Counted from the stretch's first letter, positions 17,011 to 27,824 are shown. The stretch: 64,000 nucleotides of DNA from Ampullimonas aquatilis (GCF_049675895.1 NZ_CP183834.1:3286001-3350000); one strand, 5' to 3'. The notes: generated by a model not told the origin, from the sequence alone. Program-made: numbers and translations.

Positions 17011-20000
17011 TTAGTCATTTGCGTTAGAAAGATCAACCTCGCCCGTTTCATCAGACTTCGCTGCCTCAGCTTCAGCAATTGCTTTTTGCTCTGCAAAATC
17101 TGAGCTTTCTTTTGCCTTTCTAGCTTGATGATACGCCAAGCCAGTACCCGCAGGAATTAGACGACCAACAATCACATTTTCTTTCAGGCCACGCAAATCG
17201 TCTTTTTTACCCATAATTGCTGCTTCTGTAAGCACTCGTGTAGTTTCCTGGAAGGAAGCTGCAGAAATAAACGAATCCGTTGACAAAGAAGCCTTGGTAA
17301 TACCTAGCAAAATATTTTCATAAGTAGCTGGACGCTTATCTGCCGAAATGGCCGCATCATTGCGGTCAAACAGTTCCGAACGTTCGACTTGTTCACCAGG
17401 AATAAATCCTGTATCACCCGCATCAGCAACCTGCACACGACGCAACATCTGACGAACAATGACTTCAATGTGCTTATCATTGATCTTCACACCCTGCAAT
17501 CGATACACGTCCTGAACTTCATCAACAATATATCGTGCCAGAGCTTCAATTCCCAATAGTCGAAGAATATCTTGGGGATCCGCAGGGCCATCAACAATCA
17601 GCTCGCCTTTATTGACGACCTGACCATCGTGTACCAATACGTTCTTTTCTTTAGAGATAAGAAATTCATTTGCATTGCCATCCAAATCTGTAATAACCAG
17701 CCGCTGCTTACCTTTGGTATCCTTACCAAAAGAAACGGTACCAGTCACCTCCGCAAGCATACCCGCATCTTTGGGTGAGCGCGCCTCAAAAAGTTCAGCA
17801 ACCCTTGGCAAACCACCCGTAATATCACGAGTCTTTTGTGATTCAGTAGGGATACGAGCCAATACCTCACCCACACCAACAGTCTGATTATCTTTAACGG
17901 TAATCAAAGCGCCGACCTGGAAGCCGATAGTCACAGGATGATCTGTACCCGCGATTTTCACTTCCTCACCAGACTCGCTCAGCAATTTAACTTGCGGACG
18001 CACTCCCTTAGTGGCCATAGAGCCGCGACGTTTTGCATCAATGACCACCAGAGTTGACAGGCCAGTCACTTCATCAATCTGCTTTGCAACCGTAACGCCT
18101 TCTTCTACGTTTTCAAAACGAATCGTTCCAGCATATTCAGTAATGATCGGTCGAGTCAAAGGATCCCATGTTGACAGTGCAGTACCTGCCTTAATAGTGT
18201 CACCATCTTTTACTAGCAATGTGGCGCCGTAGGGCACTTTGTGACGCTCCCTCTCACGACCATTTTCTTCGGTAATCAAAACTTCACCGGATCGAGAAAT
18301 GACTACTTGCTCACCTTTGGCATTTGTCACATAGCGCATGGTCGCTGTAAAGCGTGCCACACCATTTGATTTTGCCTCGACCGATGAAATGACTGCCGCA
18401 CGCGAAGCTGCACCACCAATGTGAAAAGTACGCATAGTCAGCTGAGTACCAGGTTCACCAATTGATTGTGCCGCAATCACCCCAACTGCTTCGCCGGTAT
18501 TCACCAAAGAGCCACGACCTAGATCACGTCCATAACATTTAGCGCACAAACCATAACGCGTTTCACAAGTTAATGGAGTTCTGACACGCACCTCATCGAT
18601 ACCCAATGCCTCTATTGTTTCTACACAATCCTCATCAAGCAATGTTCCAGCCTCGTATAAAGTCTCTAGAGACTCTGGATTAACGATATCGACTGTAGCC
18701 ACTCTGCCCAGAATTCGATCACGCAAAGCTTCGATGATTTCACCGCTTTCAACCAATGACTTCATGTTAACGCCATTGGTCGTACCACAATCATCTTCAA
18801 CAACCACAAGATCCTGAGTCACATCAACCAAACGACGCGTTAAGTATCCAGAGTTTGCAGTCTTCAGTGCAGTATCAGCCAAACCCTTACGAGCCCCGTG
18901 GGTCGAAATAAAGTATTGAAGAACGTTCAAACCTTCGCGAAAATTTGCAGTAATAGGTGTTTCAATAATAGAGCCGTCAGGTTTGGCCATCAAACCACGC
19001 ATCCCTGCCAACTGACGGATCTGGGCTGCAGAACCGCGCGCACCAGAGTCAGCCATCATATAAATCGCATTGAAGGACTCTTGCCTGACTTCATTACCAT
19101 GACGGTCTGTTATTGCCTCGGTAGCAAGCTGGTCCATCATAGCCTTACCAACTTGATCTCCGGCACGACCCCAAATATCAACTACCTTGTTGTAGCGCTC
19201 GCCCTGCGTAACCAGACCGGAGGTATATTGTTGCTCAATTTCTTTAACTTCTTTTTCCGCGCCGGCAATAATGTCATGCTTTTGAGTTGGAACCAACATA
19301 TCATCAACGCAGATAGAAATACCTGCTTTTGTCGCCAATGAAAATCCAGATTGCAAAAGTTTATCCGCAAAAATAACTGTCTCACGCAATCCACATTTAC
19401 GGAAAGAGACGTTAATTAATTTTGAAATTTCTTTCTTTTTAAGGGCTTTGTTGATGTTTGAAAAAGGTAATCCGGCTGGCAATATCTCAGAGAGAATCGC
19501 TCGGCCTACTGTGGTCTGATACAGACTAACCTTTTTAGTTTTATCGCCACTGATTTTGTCAATTTCATATTCCGTGATTCGAACGCAGACACGAGTCGTT
19601 AATTCAACAACTTTACTATCGTATGCACGAATCACCTCACCGACATCAGAAAAGACCAGGCCCTCACCCTTGCCATTAACCTTATCCCGAGTTGCATAGT
19701 AAAGACCGAGCACAATATCCTGTGAAGGAACAATTGACGGCTCACCATTCGAAGGGAACAAAATATTATTCGAAGCCAGCATCAATGTCCGAGCTTCCAT
19801 CTGCGCTTCCAGTGACAATGGCACGTGAACAGCCATCTGGTCACCATCGAAGTCGGCATTAAATGCGGCACAGACAAGTGGGTGAAGTTGTATTGCCTTA
19901 CCCTCGATTAACACTGGCTCAAATGCCTGAATACCCAGTCGATGCAATGTCGGTGCACGGTTCAACATAACCGGATGCTCACGAATCACTTCCTCAAGAA

Positions 20001-21231
20001 TATCCCAAACAACCGGTGTTTCGTTTTCAACTTCTTTCTTCGCCGCTTTAATTGTCGTTGCAACACCCATTACTTCCAATTTGTGGAAAATAAAGGGTTT
20101 AAACAACTCCAGCGCCATCTTCTTGGGCAAGCCACACTGATGCAACTTCAGCTGCGGGCCCACCACAATAACTGAACGACCGGAGTAATCCACACGCTTA
20201 CCTAGCAAGTTTTGACGGAAACGACCGCCCTTACCCTTGATCATTTCAGCTAATGACTTCAGCGGACGCTTATTAGCGCCGGTCATTGCCTTACCTCTGC
20301 GGCCATTATCAAGCAATGAATCTACTGCTTCTTGCAGCATACGTTTTTCGTTGCGAACAATAATCTCCGGAGCCTTCAATTCAAGAAGACGCTTCAAACG
20401 ATTATTACGGTTAATTACCCGACGATATAAATCATTCAAATCGGAAGTCGCAAAACGACCACCATCGAGTGGAACCAAAGGACGCAACTCAGGAGGAAGA
20501 ACCGGTAAAACCTCCATGATCATCCAATCAGGTTTAATACCTGACTTCTGGAAACCCTCCAAGACTTTCAATCGTTTTGCATACTTCTTGATTTTGGCTT
20601 CAGAGCCGGTTGCCTGAAGCTCTGCATGCAACTGCTCAACATCACGATCAATATCGATTGAACGGAGCAGCTCACGAACTCCTTCAGCCCCCATCAGTGC
20701 GGTAAATTCATCACCATACTCTTCGAGCTTAGCCATGTAATCATCTTCGGACATGATTTGGCAACGCTTAAGCGGTGTCATCCCAGGATCTGTGACAACA
20801 TATGCTTCGAAATACAAAACACGCTCGATATCGCGCAGCGTCATATCCAATACCATACCCAAGCGGGATGGCAGTGACTTTAAAAACCAGATATGCGCTG
20901 TAGGGGAGGCAAGTTCAATGTGCCCCATACGCTCACGGCGAACTTTAGCCAAAGTAACTTCAACACCGCATTTTTCACAAATAACGCCGCGATGTTTTAG
21001 TCGTTTATATTTTCCACACAGGCATTCATAATCTTTGATTGGGCCAAATATCTTTGCGCAAAACAAACCATCGCGCTCAGGCTTAAATGTTCTGTAGTTA
21101 ATAGTTTCCGGCTTCTTAACTTCACCATAAGACCATGAGCGAATCTTTTCAGGCGATGCAAGCCCAATTCGAATTGCATCAAATTGTTCATCTTTCTGAA
21201 CCTGCTTAAATAGATCGAGTAATGCTTTCAT
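17011..21231 (-). CDS. rpoC: RNA polymerase subunit beta'
   Basis: 1406-residue catalytic subunit. The metal-binding loop NADFDGDQMAVHVP (near residue 460) is intact. The N-terminal zinc ribbon (CLCGKYKRLKHRGVICEKCG) and the second zinc site (CETRYGLCAKCYGRDL) are both present. The trigger-loop and bridge-helix regions (DSGARGSAAQIRQLAGMRGLM) are conserved. It starts 23 bases after rpoB with a good site (GAGAAAGAG). Size is usual for betaproteobacteria. Confidence 0.99.
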   Translation of the reverse strand: MKALLDLFKQVQKDEQFDAIRIGLASPEKIRSWSYGEVKKPETINYRTFKPERDGLFCAKIFGPIKDYECLCGKYKRLKHRGVICEKCGVEVTLAKVRRERMGHIELASPTAHIWFLKSLPSRLGMVLDMTLRDIERVLYFEAYVVTDPGMTPLKRCQIMSEDDYMAKLEEYGDEFTALMGAEGVRELLRSIDIDRDVEQLHAELQATGSEAKIKKYAKRLKVLEGFQKSGIKPDWMIMEVLPVLPPELRPLVPLDGGRFATSDLNDLYRRVINRNNRLKRLLELKAPEIIVRNEKRMLQEAVDSLLDNGRRGKAMTGANKRPLKSLAEMIKGKGGRFRQNLLGKRVDYSGRSVIVVGPQLKLHQCGLPKKMALELFKPFIFHKLEVMGVATTIKAAKKEVENETPVVWDILEEVIREHPVMLNRAPTLHRLGIQAFEPVLIEGKAIQLHPLVCAAFNADFDGDQMAVHVPLSLEAQMEARTLMLASNNILFPSNGEPSIVPSQDIVLGLYYATRDKVNGKGEGLVFSDVGEVIRAYDSKVVELTTRVCVRITEYEIDKISGDKTKKVSLYQTTVGRAILSEILPAGLPFSNINKALKKKEISKLINVSFRKCGLRETVIFADKLLQSGFSLATKAGISICVDDMLVPTQKHDIIAGAEKEVKEIEQQYTSGLVTQGERYNKVVDIWGRAGDQVGKAMMDQLATEAITDRHGNEVRQESFNAIYMMADSGARGSAAQIRQLAGMRGLMAKPDGSIIETPITANFREGLNVLQYFISTHGARKGLADTALKTANSGYLTRRLVDVTQDLVVVEDDCGTTNGVNMKSLVESGEIIEALRDRILGRVATVDIVNPESLETLYEAGTLLDEDCVETIEALGIDEVRVRTPLTCETRYGLCAKCYGRDLGRGSLVNTGEAVGVIAAQSIGEPGTQLTMRTFHIGGAASRAAVISSVEAKSNGVARFTATMRYVTNAKGEQVVISRSGEVLITEENGRERERHKVPYGATLLVKDGDTIKAGTALSTWDPLTRPIITEYAGTIRFENVEEGVTVAKQIDEVTGLSTLVVIDAKRRGSMATKGVRPQVKLLSESGEEVKIAGTDHPVTIGFQVGALITVKDNQTVGVGEVLARIPTESQKTRDITGGLPRVAELFEARSPKDAGMLAEVTGTVSFGKDTKGKQRLVITDLDGNANEFLISKEKNVLVHDGQVVNKGELIVDGPADPQDILRLLGIEALARYIVDEVQDVYRLQGVKINDKHIEVIVRQMLRRVQVADAGDTGFIPGEQVERSELFDRNDAAISADKRPATYENILLGITKASLSTDSFISAASFQETTRVLTEAAIMGKKDDLRGLKENVIVGRLIPAGTGLAYHQARKAKESSDFAEQKAIAEAEAAKSDETGEVDLSNAND

Positions 21232-21254
21232 CTCTTTCTCCTGTGGTCCACTAA

Positions 21255-24200
21255 TTAATTACGCTCAAGGTCGATATCAATACCGAGCGAACGGATCTCT
21301 TTGACCAATACATTGAATGATTCAGGCATGCCGGCGTCAATCACATGATCACCTTTAACCAGATTTTCATAGACCTTGGTTCTACCATTAACGTCATCCG
21401 ACTTAACGGTAAGCATTTCCTGCAGAACATAGGACGCGCCATACGCCTCCAAAGCCCAAACCTCCATCTCACCAAAACGCTGCCCACCAAATTGGGCTTT
21501 ACCACCCAACGGTTGCTGTGTAACCAGAGAATATGGCCCTGTTGATCTAGCATGCATCTTGTCATCCACCAAATGGTGCAATTTCAATACATGCATATAG
21601 CCAACTGTAACTGAGCGCTCAAACGCATCCCCCGTTCTACCGTCAAACAGTGTTACCTGGTTTTTCGAGGGTGTCATTCCCAATTTTTTGGCAATAGGAT
21701 CCGGATATGCCAAATCAAGCATTTTCAGAATCTCTTCTTCTGTTGCACCATCAAAGACTGGCGTCGCAAACGGAACACCATTTTTCAAATTGGCAGCCAA
21801 TTCCAGAATTTCGGTATCTGTAAAAGAATCCAAATCCTCTTGCTTACCAGAGCCGTTATAGATCTTTGCCAAAGTAGAACGGATTTCTGCCACTTGCGAA
21901 TGCGCTTGAAGCATTTCACCAATGCGCAATCCCAATCCCTTCGAGGCCCAACCCAAATGAGTCTCCAAAATCTGACCCACGTTCATCCGTGAAGGAACAC
22001 CCAGTGGATTCAAGACAACATCTACAGGTGTGCCATCTGCCATATAAGGCATATCCTCAACCGGTACAATTCGCGACACAACCCCTTTGTTACCGTGACG
22101 CCCAGCCATTTTATCGCCAGGCTGCAGACGACGTTTCACGGCCAAATAGACCTTGACCATCTTCTGCACACCAGGGGGTAACTCATCGCCTTGTGTCAAT
22201 TTCTTACGCTTCTCTTCGAAGGCAAGATCAAATTGATGGCGTTTCTGAGCAATGGATTCTTTGAGTGCTTCAAGTTGACTTGCAACTACATCGTCAGCTA
22301 AGCGCAAGTCGAACCAGTGGTACTTATCTAGATCATCAAGATATTCTTTGGTAATCACTGTGCCTTTGGCCAGTTTCTTAGGCCCACCATTGGCCAGCTT
22401 ACCAATCAGCAAGCGCTCAATACGCTCGAAAGTATCAACTTCAACAATACGCATCTGATCATTCAGATCAAGACGGTAACGTTTCAGCTCATCATCAATA
22501 ATTTGCTGCGCACGTTTATCCCGCTGAATACCTTCGCGCGTAAAAACCTGAACATCAATAACAGTTCCAGCAATACCCGAAGGCACGCGCAGAGAAGTAT
22601 CTTTAACATCGGACGCTTTTTCACCGAAAATTGCACGCAGCAATTTTTCTTCAGGCGTAAGCTGAGTTTCACCTTTGGGTGTAACCTTGCCGACCAGCGC
22701 ATCACCAGCTTCAACTTCGGCACCAATATAGACAATACCGGACTCATCAAGGCGAGCCAATTGATTTTCAGCAAGATTTGAGATGTCACGCGTAATTTCT
22801 TCTGGGCCAAGCTTTGTGTCACGAGCCACCACTGACAACTCTTCAATATGAATCGAAGTATAGCGATCTTCGGCTACAACTTTTTCAGAAATCAGAATCG
22901 AGTCTTCAAAGTTATAACCGTTCCATGGCATGAAGGCAACGAGCATGTTTTGACCAAGTGCCAATTCACCCAGATCTGTAGATGCGCCATCGGCAACCAC
23001 GTCACCCCTGACAACACGATCACCAACTTTGACAATTGGACGCTGATTAATATTGGTATTCTGATTTGACCGCGTGTACTTAATCAAATTATAGATATCA
23101 ACACCAACCTCACCCGCAGCAGCCTCGTCATCATTCACACGAATAACGATACGACCTGCATCAACATAATCTACCAAACCACCACGCAGCGCCTGCACAG
23201 TGGTACCGGAGTCAACCGCAACAGTTCGCTCAATTCCCGTACCGACGATCGGCTTTTCAGGACGCAAGCAAGGCACTGCCTGACGTTGCATGTTTGAACC
23301 CATCAGTGCACGGTTTGCATCATCATGCTCCAGGAATGGAATCAATGATGCCGCTACAGAAACAATCTGTGATGGTGCCACATCCATATATTGAATACGA
23401 CTTGGTGACACCAGCAACGTTTCACCCGCCTCACGTGCCGATACCAACTCATCAATCAAACCGCCTTCATTATCAATGGTGGCATTTGCCTGAGCAATAA
23501 CGTACTTACCTTCTTCAATAGCAGACAAATACTCAATCTGATCAGTAACTTTTCCTGACTCCACTTTTCGATAAGGAGTTTCCAAAAAGCCATACTCATT
23601 CAATCGAGCAAATAGCGCCAATGAGTTAATCAGACCAATGTTTGGACCTTCCGGCGTTTCAATCGGGCAGACTCGCCCATAATGAGTCGGATGTACGTCA
23701 CGCACCTCGAAGCCGGCCCGCTCACGAGTCAATCCACCAGGGCCCAAAGCTGATACGCGACGTTTGTGCGTAATCTCGGATAACGGATTTGTTTGATCCA
23801 TAAACTGAGAGAGCTGCGATGAACCGAAAAACTCACGGATAGCCGCTGAAATTGGTTTGGAATTGATAAGGTCATGCGGCATTAAATTCTCAGACTCAGC
23901 CTGGCCAAGCCGCTCCTTAACCGCTCGTTCAACACGGACCAAACCAGAACGGAACTGATTTTCAGCCAACTCACCAACGCACCGCACACGACGATTTCCG
24001 AGGTGATCAATATCATCGACCTCGCCCTTGCCATTACGCAAGTCAACCAATACTTTGATGGTATCGAGAATATCCTCGTTGGTTAATGTCATTGGACCAA
24101 GATCATCAGCTCGACTGACACGACGATTAAACTTCATACGACCCACCGCCGACAGATCATAGCGCTCTTCGCTATAGAAAAGACCATTAAAGAGCGCCTC

Positions 24201-25358
24201 AACAGCTTCTTCTGTGGGTGGCTCACCAGGGCGCATCATTCTATAAATAGCAATACGAGCAGCCATCTGTTCAACAGTCTCATCAACACGCAATGTTTGA
24301 GAGATATATGCGCCTTGATCCAAATCATTGGTATAAATGGTTTGGATCTGATTAATCTTGGCATCACGCAATTGCGCCAATAGTGACTCAGTCAGCTCAT
24401 CGTTAGCATTGGCAATAATTTCACCAGTATCCTGGCTAATTATGTTCTTGGCCAAGACACGACCTAGCAAATAGTCTTCTGGTACTGAAATGAAGCGTGT
24501 CTCAGCACTTTCCAACTCACGGATATGCTTGGCATTAATTCGTTTGTCTTTCTGAACAACGACTTTACCCGACGTATCAGTAATGTCAAAACGCGCTAAT
24601 TCACCGCGCATTCTTTCTGGCACAAACTCCATGAGTGCACCCTCTGACTTCAAATTAAAATTATCAAAGACAAAGAAGTGCGCCAGAATTTGTTCTGGAT
24701 TCAGGCCAATCGCTTTCAACAAAATCGTAACTGGCATTTTGCGACGTCGATCAACACGGAAAAATAGAATATCCTTCGGATCAAACTCAAAATCCAACCA
24801 AGACCCACGATAAGGAATAATCCTAGCAGAGAACAAGAGCTTGCCCGAGCTATGAGTCTTACCACGATCATGCTCAAAGAACACACCCGGCGAGCGATGC
24901 AACTGGGAAACAATAACTCGCTCAGTGCCGTTAACAACAAAAGAGCCCGTTGTCGTCATGAGGGGAATTTCACCCATATAGACTTCCTGCTCTTTGATTT
25001 CCTTAACAGTTGGCTTGCTAGATTCCTTATCCAGAATGACAAGCCTGACTTTCGCTCTTAATGGCGACGCGAAAGTCAATCCACGCTGCTGACATTCTTT
25101 AACGTCAAATACGGGCTCTCCCAGCATATAACTGACAAATTCCAGTCGAGCAAAACCGTTATGACTAACTATAGGAAAAATCGAATTAAAGGCTGCCTGC
25201 AAGCCATCACTTTTCCGCTGAACTGGTGGAACACCCTCCTGCAAAAAAGAAGCATAGGACTCTAACTGAGTCGCAAGCAGATAAGGAATATTTTGAACAT
25301 TTGCCCGTTTGGCAAAGCTCTTACGAATGCGTTTTTTCTCGGTGAAAGAGTAGAGCAT
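21255..25358 (-). CDS. rpoB: RNA polymerase subunit beta
   Basis: 1367 residues from ATG at 25358 (MLYSFTEKKRIRKSFAKRAN), preceded by GGAGTGTCC. An in-frame ATG 20 codons upstream exists, but the family begins with xYSFTEKKRIRK, so it was not used. The rifampicin-pocket region reads FFGSSQLSQFMDQTNPLSEITHKRRVSALGPGGL and shows no substitutions at the classical resistance residues I can check. The C-terminal anchor GGKAQFGGQRFGEMEVWALEAYGA is present. Confidence 0.98.
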   Translation of the reverse strand: MLYSFTEKKRIRKSFAKRANVQNIPYLLATQLESYASFLQEGVPPVQRKSDGLQAAFNSIFPIVSHNGFARLEFVSYMLGEPVFDVKECQQRGLTFASPLRAKVRLVILDKESSKPTVKEIKEQEVYMGEIPLMTTTGSFVVNGTERVIVSQLHRSPGVFFEHDRGKTHSSGKLLFSARIIPYRGSWLDFEFDPKDILFFRVDRRRKMPVTILLKAIGLNPEQILAHFFVFDNFNLKSEGALMEFVPERMRGELARFDITDTSGKVVVQKDKRINAKHIRELESAETRFISVPEDYLLGRVLAKNIISQDTGEIIANANDELTESLLAQLRDAKINQIQTIYTNDLDQGAYISQTLRVDETVEQMAARIAIYRMMRPGEPPTEEAVEALFNGLFYSEERYDLSAVGRMKFNRRVSRADDLGPMTLTNEDILDTIKVLVDLRNGKGEVDDIDHLGNRRVRCVGELAENQFRSGLVRVERAVKERLGQAESENLMPHDLINSKPISAAIREFFGSSQLSQFMDQTNPLSEITHKRRVSALGPGGLTRERAGFEVRDVHPTHYGRVCPIETPEGPNIGLINSLALFARLNEYGFLETPYRKVESGKVTDQIEYLSAIEEGKYVIAQANATIDNEGGLIDELVSAREAGETLLVSPSRIQYMDVAPSQIVSVAASLIPFLEHDDANRALMGSNMQRQAVPCLRPEKPIVGTGIERTVAVDSGTTVQALRGGLVDYVDAGRIVIRVNDDEAAAGEVGVDIYNLIKYTRSNQNTNINQRPIVKVGDRVVRGDVVADGASTDLGELALGQNMLVAFMPWNGYNFEDSILISEKVVAEDRYTSIHIEELSVVARDTKLGPEEITRDISNLAENQLARLDESGIVYIGAEVEAGDALVGKVTPKGETQLTPEEKLLRAIFGEKASDVKDTSLRVPSGIAGTVIDVQVFTREGIQRDKRAQQIIDDELKRYRLDLNDQMRIVEVDTFERIERLLIGKLANGGPKKLAKGTVITKEYLDDLDKYHWFDLRLADDVVASQLEALKESIAQKRHQFDLAFEEKRKKLTQGDELPPGVQKMVKVYLAVKRRLQPGDKMAGRHGNKGVVSRIVPVEDMPYMADGTPVDVVLNPLGVPSRMNVGQILETHLGWASKGLGLRIGEMLQAHSQVAEIRSTLAKIYNGSGKQEDLDSFTDTEILELAANLKNGVPFATPVFDGATEEEILKMLDLAYPDPIAKKLGMTPSKNQVTLFDGRTGDAFERSVTVGYMHVLKLHHLVDDKMHARSTGPYSLVTQQPLGGKAQFGGQRFGEMEVWALEAYGASYVLQEMLTVKSDDVNGRTKVYENLVKGDHVIDAGMPESFNVLVKEIRSLGIDIDLERN

Positions 25359-25469
25359 GGACACTCCGTGAGTGAGTGAAGAGGAATCAGAATTCAGCAT
25401 TCTTGTTTGGTTTAACAAAAATACAGAAGTATGGTTCCTGAAAAGAAACTAAGCTGCAGAAACAACAAA

Positions 25470-25511
25470 GGAGCCAGGCCTCCAGTTCAACTGGGTTCGG
25501 TACCTGACTCC
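25470..25511 (-). promoter_or_regulatory. rplL-rpoB attenuator-like hairpin
   Basis: In the gap between rplL and rpoB, GGAGTCAGG pairs with CCTGGCTCC (9 bp, one G-U) around an inner stem CCAG/CTGG. The transcribed strand continues with TTTGTTGTTT. In E. coli this gap holds a partial terminator and an RNase III site that lower rpoBC expression relative to L7/L12. The same role is likely here, by position and structure. Confidence 0.6.
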
Positions 25512-25524
25512 CCGAAAAACAATA

Positions 25525-25899
25525 TTACTTAACTTCGACTTTAGCGCCAGCTTCTTCCAATTTCTTTTTGGCGGCTTCAGCGTCGGCTTTAGCAACAGCT
25601 TCTTTAACAGATTTAGGAGCACCGTCAACCAAGTCTTTCGCTTCTTTCAAGCCCAAACCAGTCAGTTCACGAACTGCTTTAATCACGTTAACTTTGTTTG
25701 CACCAGCTTCGAGCAGCACAACATCAAACTCAGTTTTTTCTTCTACAGCTGCAGCAGCAGCGGCAGGAGCAGCAACTGCAACTGCAGCAGCAGCAGCAGA
25801 AACACCAAATTTTTCTTCCAGATCTGTGATCAGCTCTGACAGTTCCAGAACTGTCAGACCAGCGATTGCTTCAATAATTTCAGCTTTAGTAATAGCCAT
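25525..25899 (-). CDS. rplL: 50S ribosomal protein L7/L12
   Basis: 124-residue stalk protein, present in several copies per ribosome, that recruits translational GTPases. An N-terminal dimerisation domain (MAITKAEIIEAIAGLTVLEL), an alanine-rich hinge at residues 36-52 and the C-terminal domain (EKTEFDVVLLEAGANKVNVIKAVRELTGLGLKEAKDLV) are clear. It follows rplJ by 38 bases. Confidence 0.98.
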   Translation of the reverse strand: MAITKAEIIEAIAGLTVLELSELITDLEEKFGVSAAAAAVAVAAPAAAAAAVEEKTEFDVVLLEAGANKVNVIKAVRELTGLGLKEAKDLVDGAPKSVKEAVAKADAEAAKKKLEEAGAKVEVK

Positions 25900-25937
25900 T
25901 TAAAACTCCAAATATTTAACTTGAATAGGTCAGGTTG

Positions 25938-26465
25938 TTAGGCCGCTTTTTGATCACGTACCGCTGCCAAGCCGCGAACAAACTTGGTAGGCACTTCATT
26001 AAGCGTACGAACAAATTGGGCAATTGGTGCTTGCATAGTGCCAAGCAATTTCGCGAGCAACTCTTCTCTACTAGGAATACTTGCAAGCGCTTTCACGCCA
26101 TTGGCATCCAGAAGAGAATTGGGCAGAGCCCCTGCTTTCAAAACAAGCTTGTCATTTGCTTTTGCAAACTCACTTAACACCTTGGCCGCCGCAACAGGAT
26201 CTTTTGAAATACCATAAATCAAGGGTCCAACTAATTTGTCAGACAAAACCTCAAAAGGCGTTCCAGCAACAGCCCGTCTTGCCAAAGTATTTTTGAGAAC
26301 TCGCAAGTAAACACCATTCTCACGAGCCTTCTTGCGAAGAGTCGTGATATTGCCTACTTCCAGACCACGGTATTCAGCCACCACAACCGATTGTGCACCA
26401 GCAACTTCGGCTGATATCTCCTCGATTACGACAGCTTTCTCAGTACGATTGAGAGCCACGGTCAA
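25938..26465 (-). CDS. rplJ: 50S ribosomal protein L10
   Basis: 175-residue base of the L7/L12 stalk. VALNRTEKAVVIEEI and VVAEYRGLEVGNITTLRKKAREN are conserved. The C-terminal helix that carries L7/L12 dimers is present. The L10-L12 complex represses its own mRNA in E. coli; a 233-base leader lies upstream here. An N-terminal M-T-VALNRTE is usual for betaproteobacteria. Confidence 0.97.
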   Translation of the reverse strand: MTVALNRTEKAVVIEEISAEVAGAQSVVVAEYRGLEVGNITTLRKKARENGVYLRVLKNTLARRAVAGTPFEVLSDKLVGPLIYGISKDPVAAAKVLSEFAKANDKLVLKAGALPNSLLDANGVKALASIPSREELLAKLLGTMQAPIAQFVRTLNEVPTKFVRGLAAVRDQKAA

Positions 26466-26698
26466 CCTCCAAAATATGGCATCACATTAAGTGATACCGG
26501 TTAAATACGGCGACCGATTTTGGAGTCTTGCAATCGGCTAATAAGCTTCTCACTACAATTCCTTGTCAGGTACACCATCTGCGTTGGCAGCTTTCACAAT
26601 TAAAGGTCAAGTGCAACTACCACCCTCCCCACCAACGGTCTTGGACAGTCCGTCAATTGACGGCCCACCAAATTCTTACTCAAATCTTTTACAACTAT
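26466..26698 (-). promoter_or_regulatory. rplJ leader (candidate L10 autoregulatory region)
   Basis: The 233 bases between rplA and rplJ hold no gene. This position and length match the structured L10 leader that binds the L10-L12 complex in proteobacteria. On the transcribed strand GGGCCGTCAATTGACGGAC forms a strong stem (CCGTCAATTGACGG, 26650-26664 region). I could not confirm the conserved L10-binding kink-turn by eye. Confidence 0.45.
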
Positions 26699-27391
26699 TT
26701 AGGCCAGCGTGTTTTGATCAACACGAACACCTGCGCCCATTGTGCTAGAGAGTGCAATCTTACGCAGATAAACACCTTTACTGGTTGCTGGTTTAGCCTT
26801 ATTCAAGGCCTCAATGAGTGCAACCAAATTACTTTTCAGCGCATCCGATTGGAACGAGGCACGTCCAATAGTTGCATGAATAATCCCCGCCTTATCGGCA
26901 CGAAATTGCACTTGACCAGCCTTGGCATTTTTTACAGCAGTGGCAACATCAGCAGCCACAGTACCGACTTTAGGATTAGGCATCAAACCACGTGGGCCAA
27001 GAATTTGACCTAATGTACCCACAACCCGCATTGTGTCCGGAGATGCAATAACAATATCAAAATTAATATTGCCTGCTTTGATTTGCTCCGCCAGATCATC
27101 CATACCGACAATATCAGCACCAGCCGCTTTGGCAGCCTCAGCTTTATCGCCTTGAGCAAATACAGCCACACGCACAGACTTACCTGTGCCAGCAGGCAAA
27201 ACAACCGATCCACGCACAACCTGATCTGATTTCTTAGCATCAATACCAAGCTGAACTGCAACATCGATAGACTCATCAAATTTAGCCGTTGCACAACCCT
27301 TGATCAAACCCAGCGCATCATCTAATGCATAGGATTTGTTACGATCAACTTGTGAACGAATCGCTTTAATTCTTTTTGATAACTGAGCCAT
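26699..27391 (-). CDS. rplA: 50S ribosomal protein L1
   Basis: 230 residues from ATG at 27391 (MAQLSKRIKAIRSQVDRNK), one base after the rplK stop. L1 forms the mobile stalk that helps eject deacylated tRNA; in many bacteria it represses rplKA translation. The signature ILGPRGLMPNPKVGTV is intact. A longer in-frame reading extends 22 codons into rplK and was rejected. Confidence 0.97.
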   Translation of the reverse strand: MAQLSKRIKAIRSQVDRNKSYALDDALGLIKGCATAKFDESIDVAVQLGIDAKKSDQVVRGSVVLPAGTGKSVRVAVFAQGDKAEAAKAAGADIVGMDDLAEQIKAGNINFDIVIASPDTMRVVGTLGQILGPRGLMPNPKVGTVAADVATAVKNAKAGQVQFRADKAGIIHATIGRASFQSDALKSNLVALIEALNKAKPATSKGVYLRKIALSSTMGAGVRVDQNTLA

Positions 27392-27392
27392 T

Positions 27393-27824
27393 TTAGAGTC
27401 CCTCAACCGTAATACCCATGGAGCGGGCGCTACCAGCAATCGTGCGCACCGCAGCATCCATGTCAGCAGCCGTCAAATCACGCATTTTTGTTTTAGCGAT
27501 TTCCTCAGCCTGATCCCGAGTAATCTTACCAACCTTATCAAGATGAGGCTTAGGACTGCCCTTTTGAATGCCAGCCGCCTTCTTGATCAAATAAGTCGCA
27601 GGCGGGGTTTTCAGTTCAAAAGTAAAACTTTTATCAGCGTATGCCGTAATTTTGACCGGAATCGGCATACCCGGCTCCATACCCTGAGTTTGGGCATTGA
27701 ACGCCTTGCAGAATTCCATGATGTTCAGACCACGCTGACCGAGAGCAGGGCCAATCGGTGGAGATGGGTTGGCTTTACCAGCCGGTACTTGCAGGCTTAT
27801 AAAGCCTACGATTTTCTTTGCCAT
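27393..27824 (-). CDS. rplK: 50S ribosomal protein L11
   Basis: 143-residue GTPase-associated-centre protein. MAKKIVGFISLQVPAGKANPSPPIGPALGQRGLNI contains the proline-rich linker targeted by thiopeptides, and the C-terminal RNA-binding domain ends IAGSARSMGITVEG. It precedes rplA and follows nusG by 80 bases, where a candidate L1 target lies. Confidence 0.97.
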   Translation of the reverse strand: MAKKIVGFISLQVPAGKANPSPPIGPALGQRGLNIMEFCKAFNAQTQGMEPGMPIPVKITAYADKSFTFELKTPPATYLIKKAAGIQKGSPKPHLDKVGKITRDQAEEIAKTKMRDLTAADMDAAVRTIAGSARSMGITVEGL

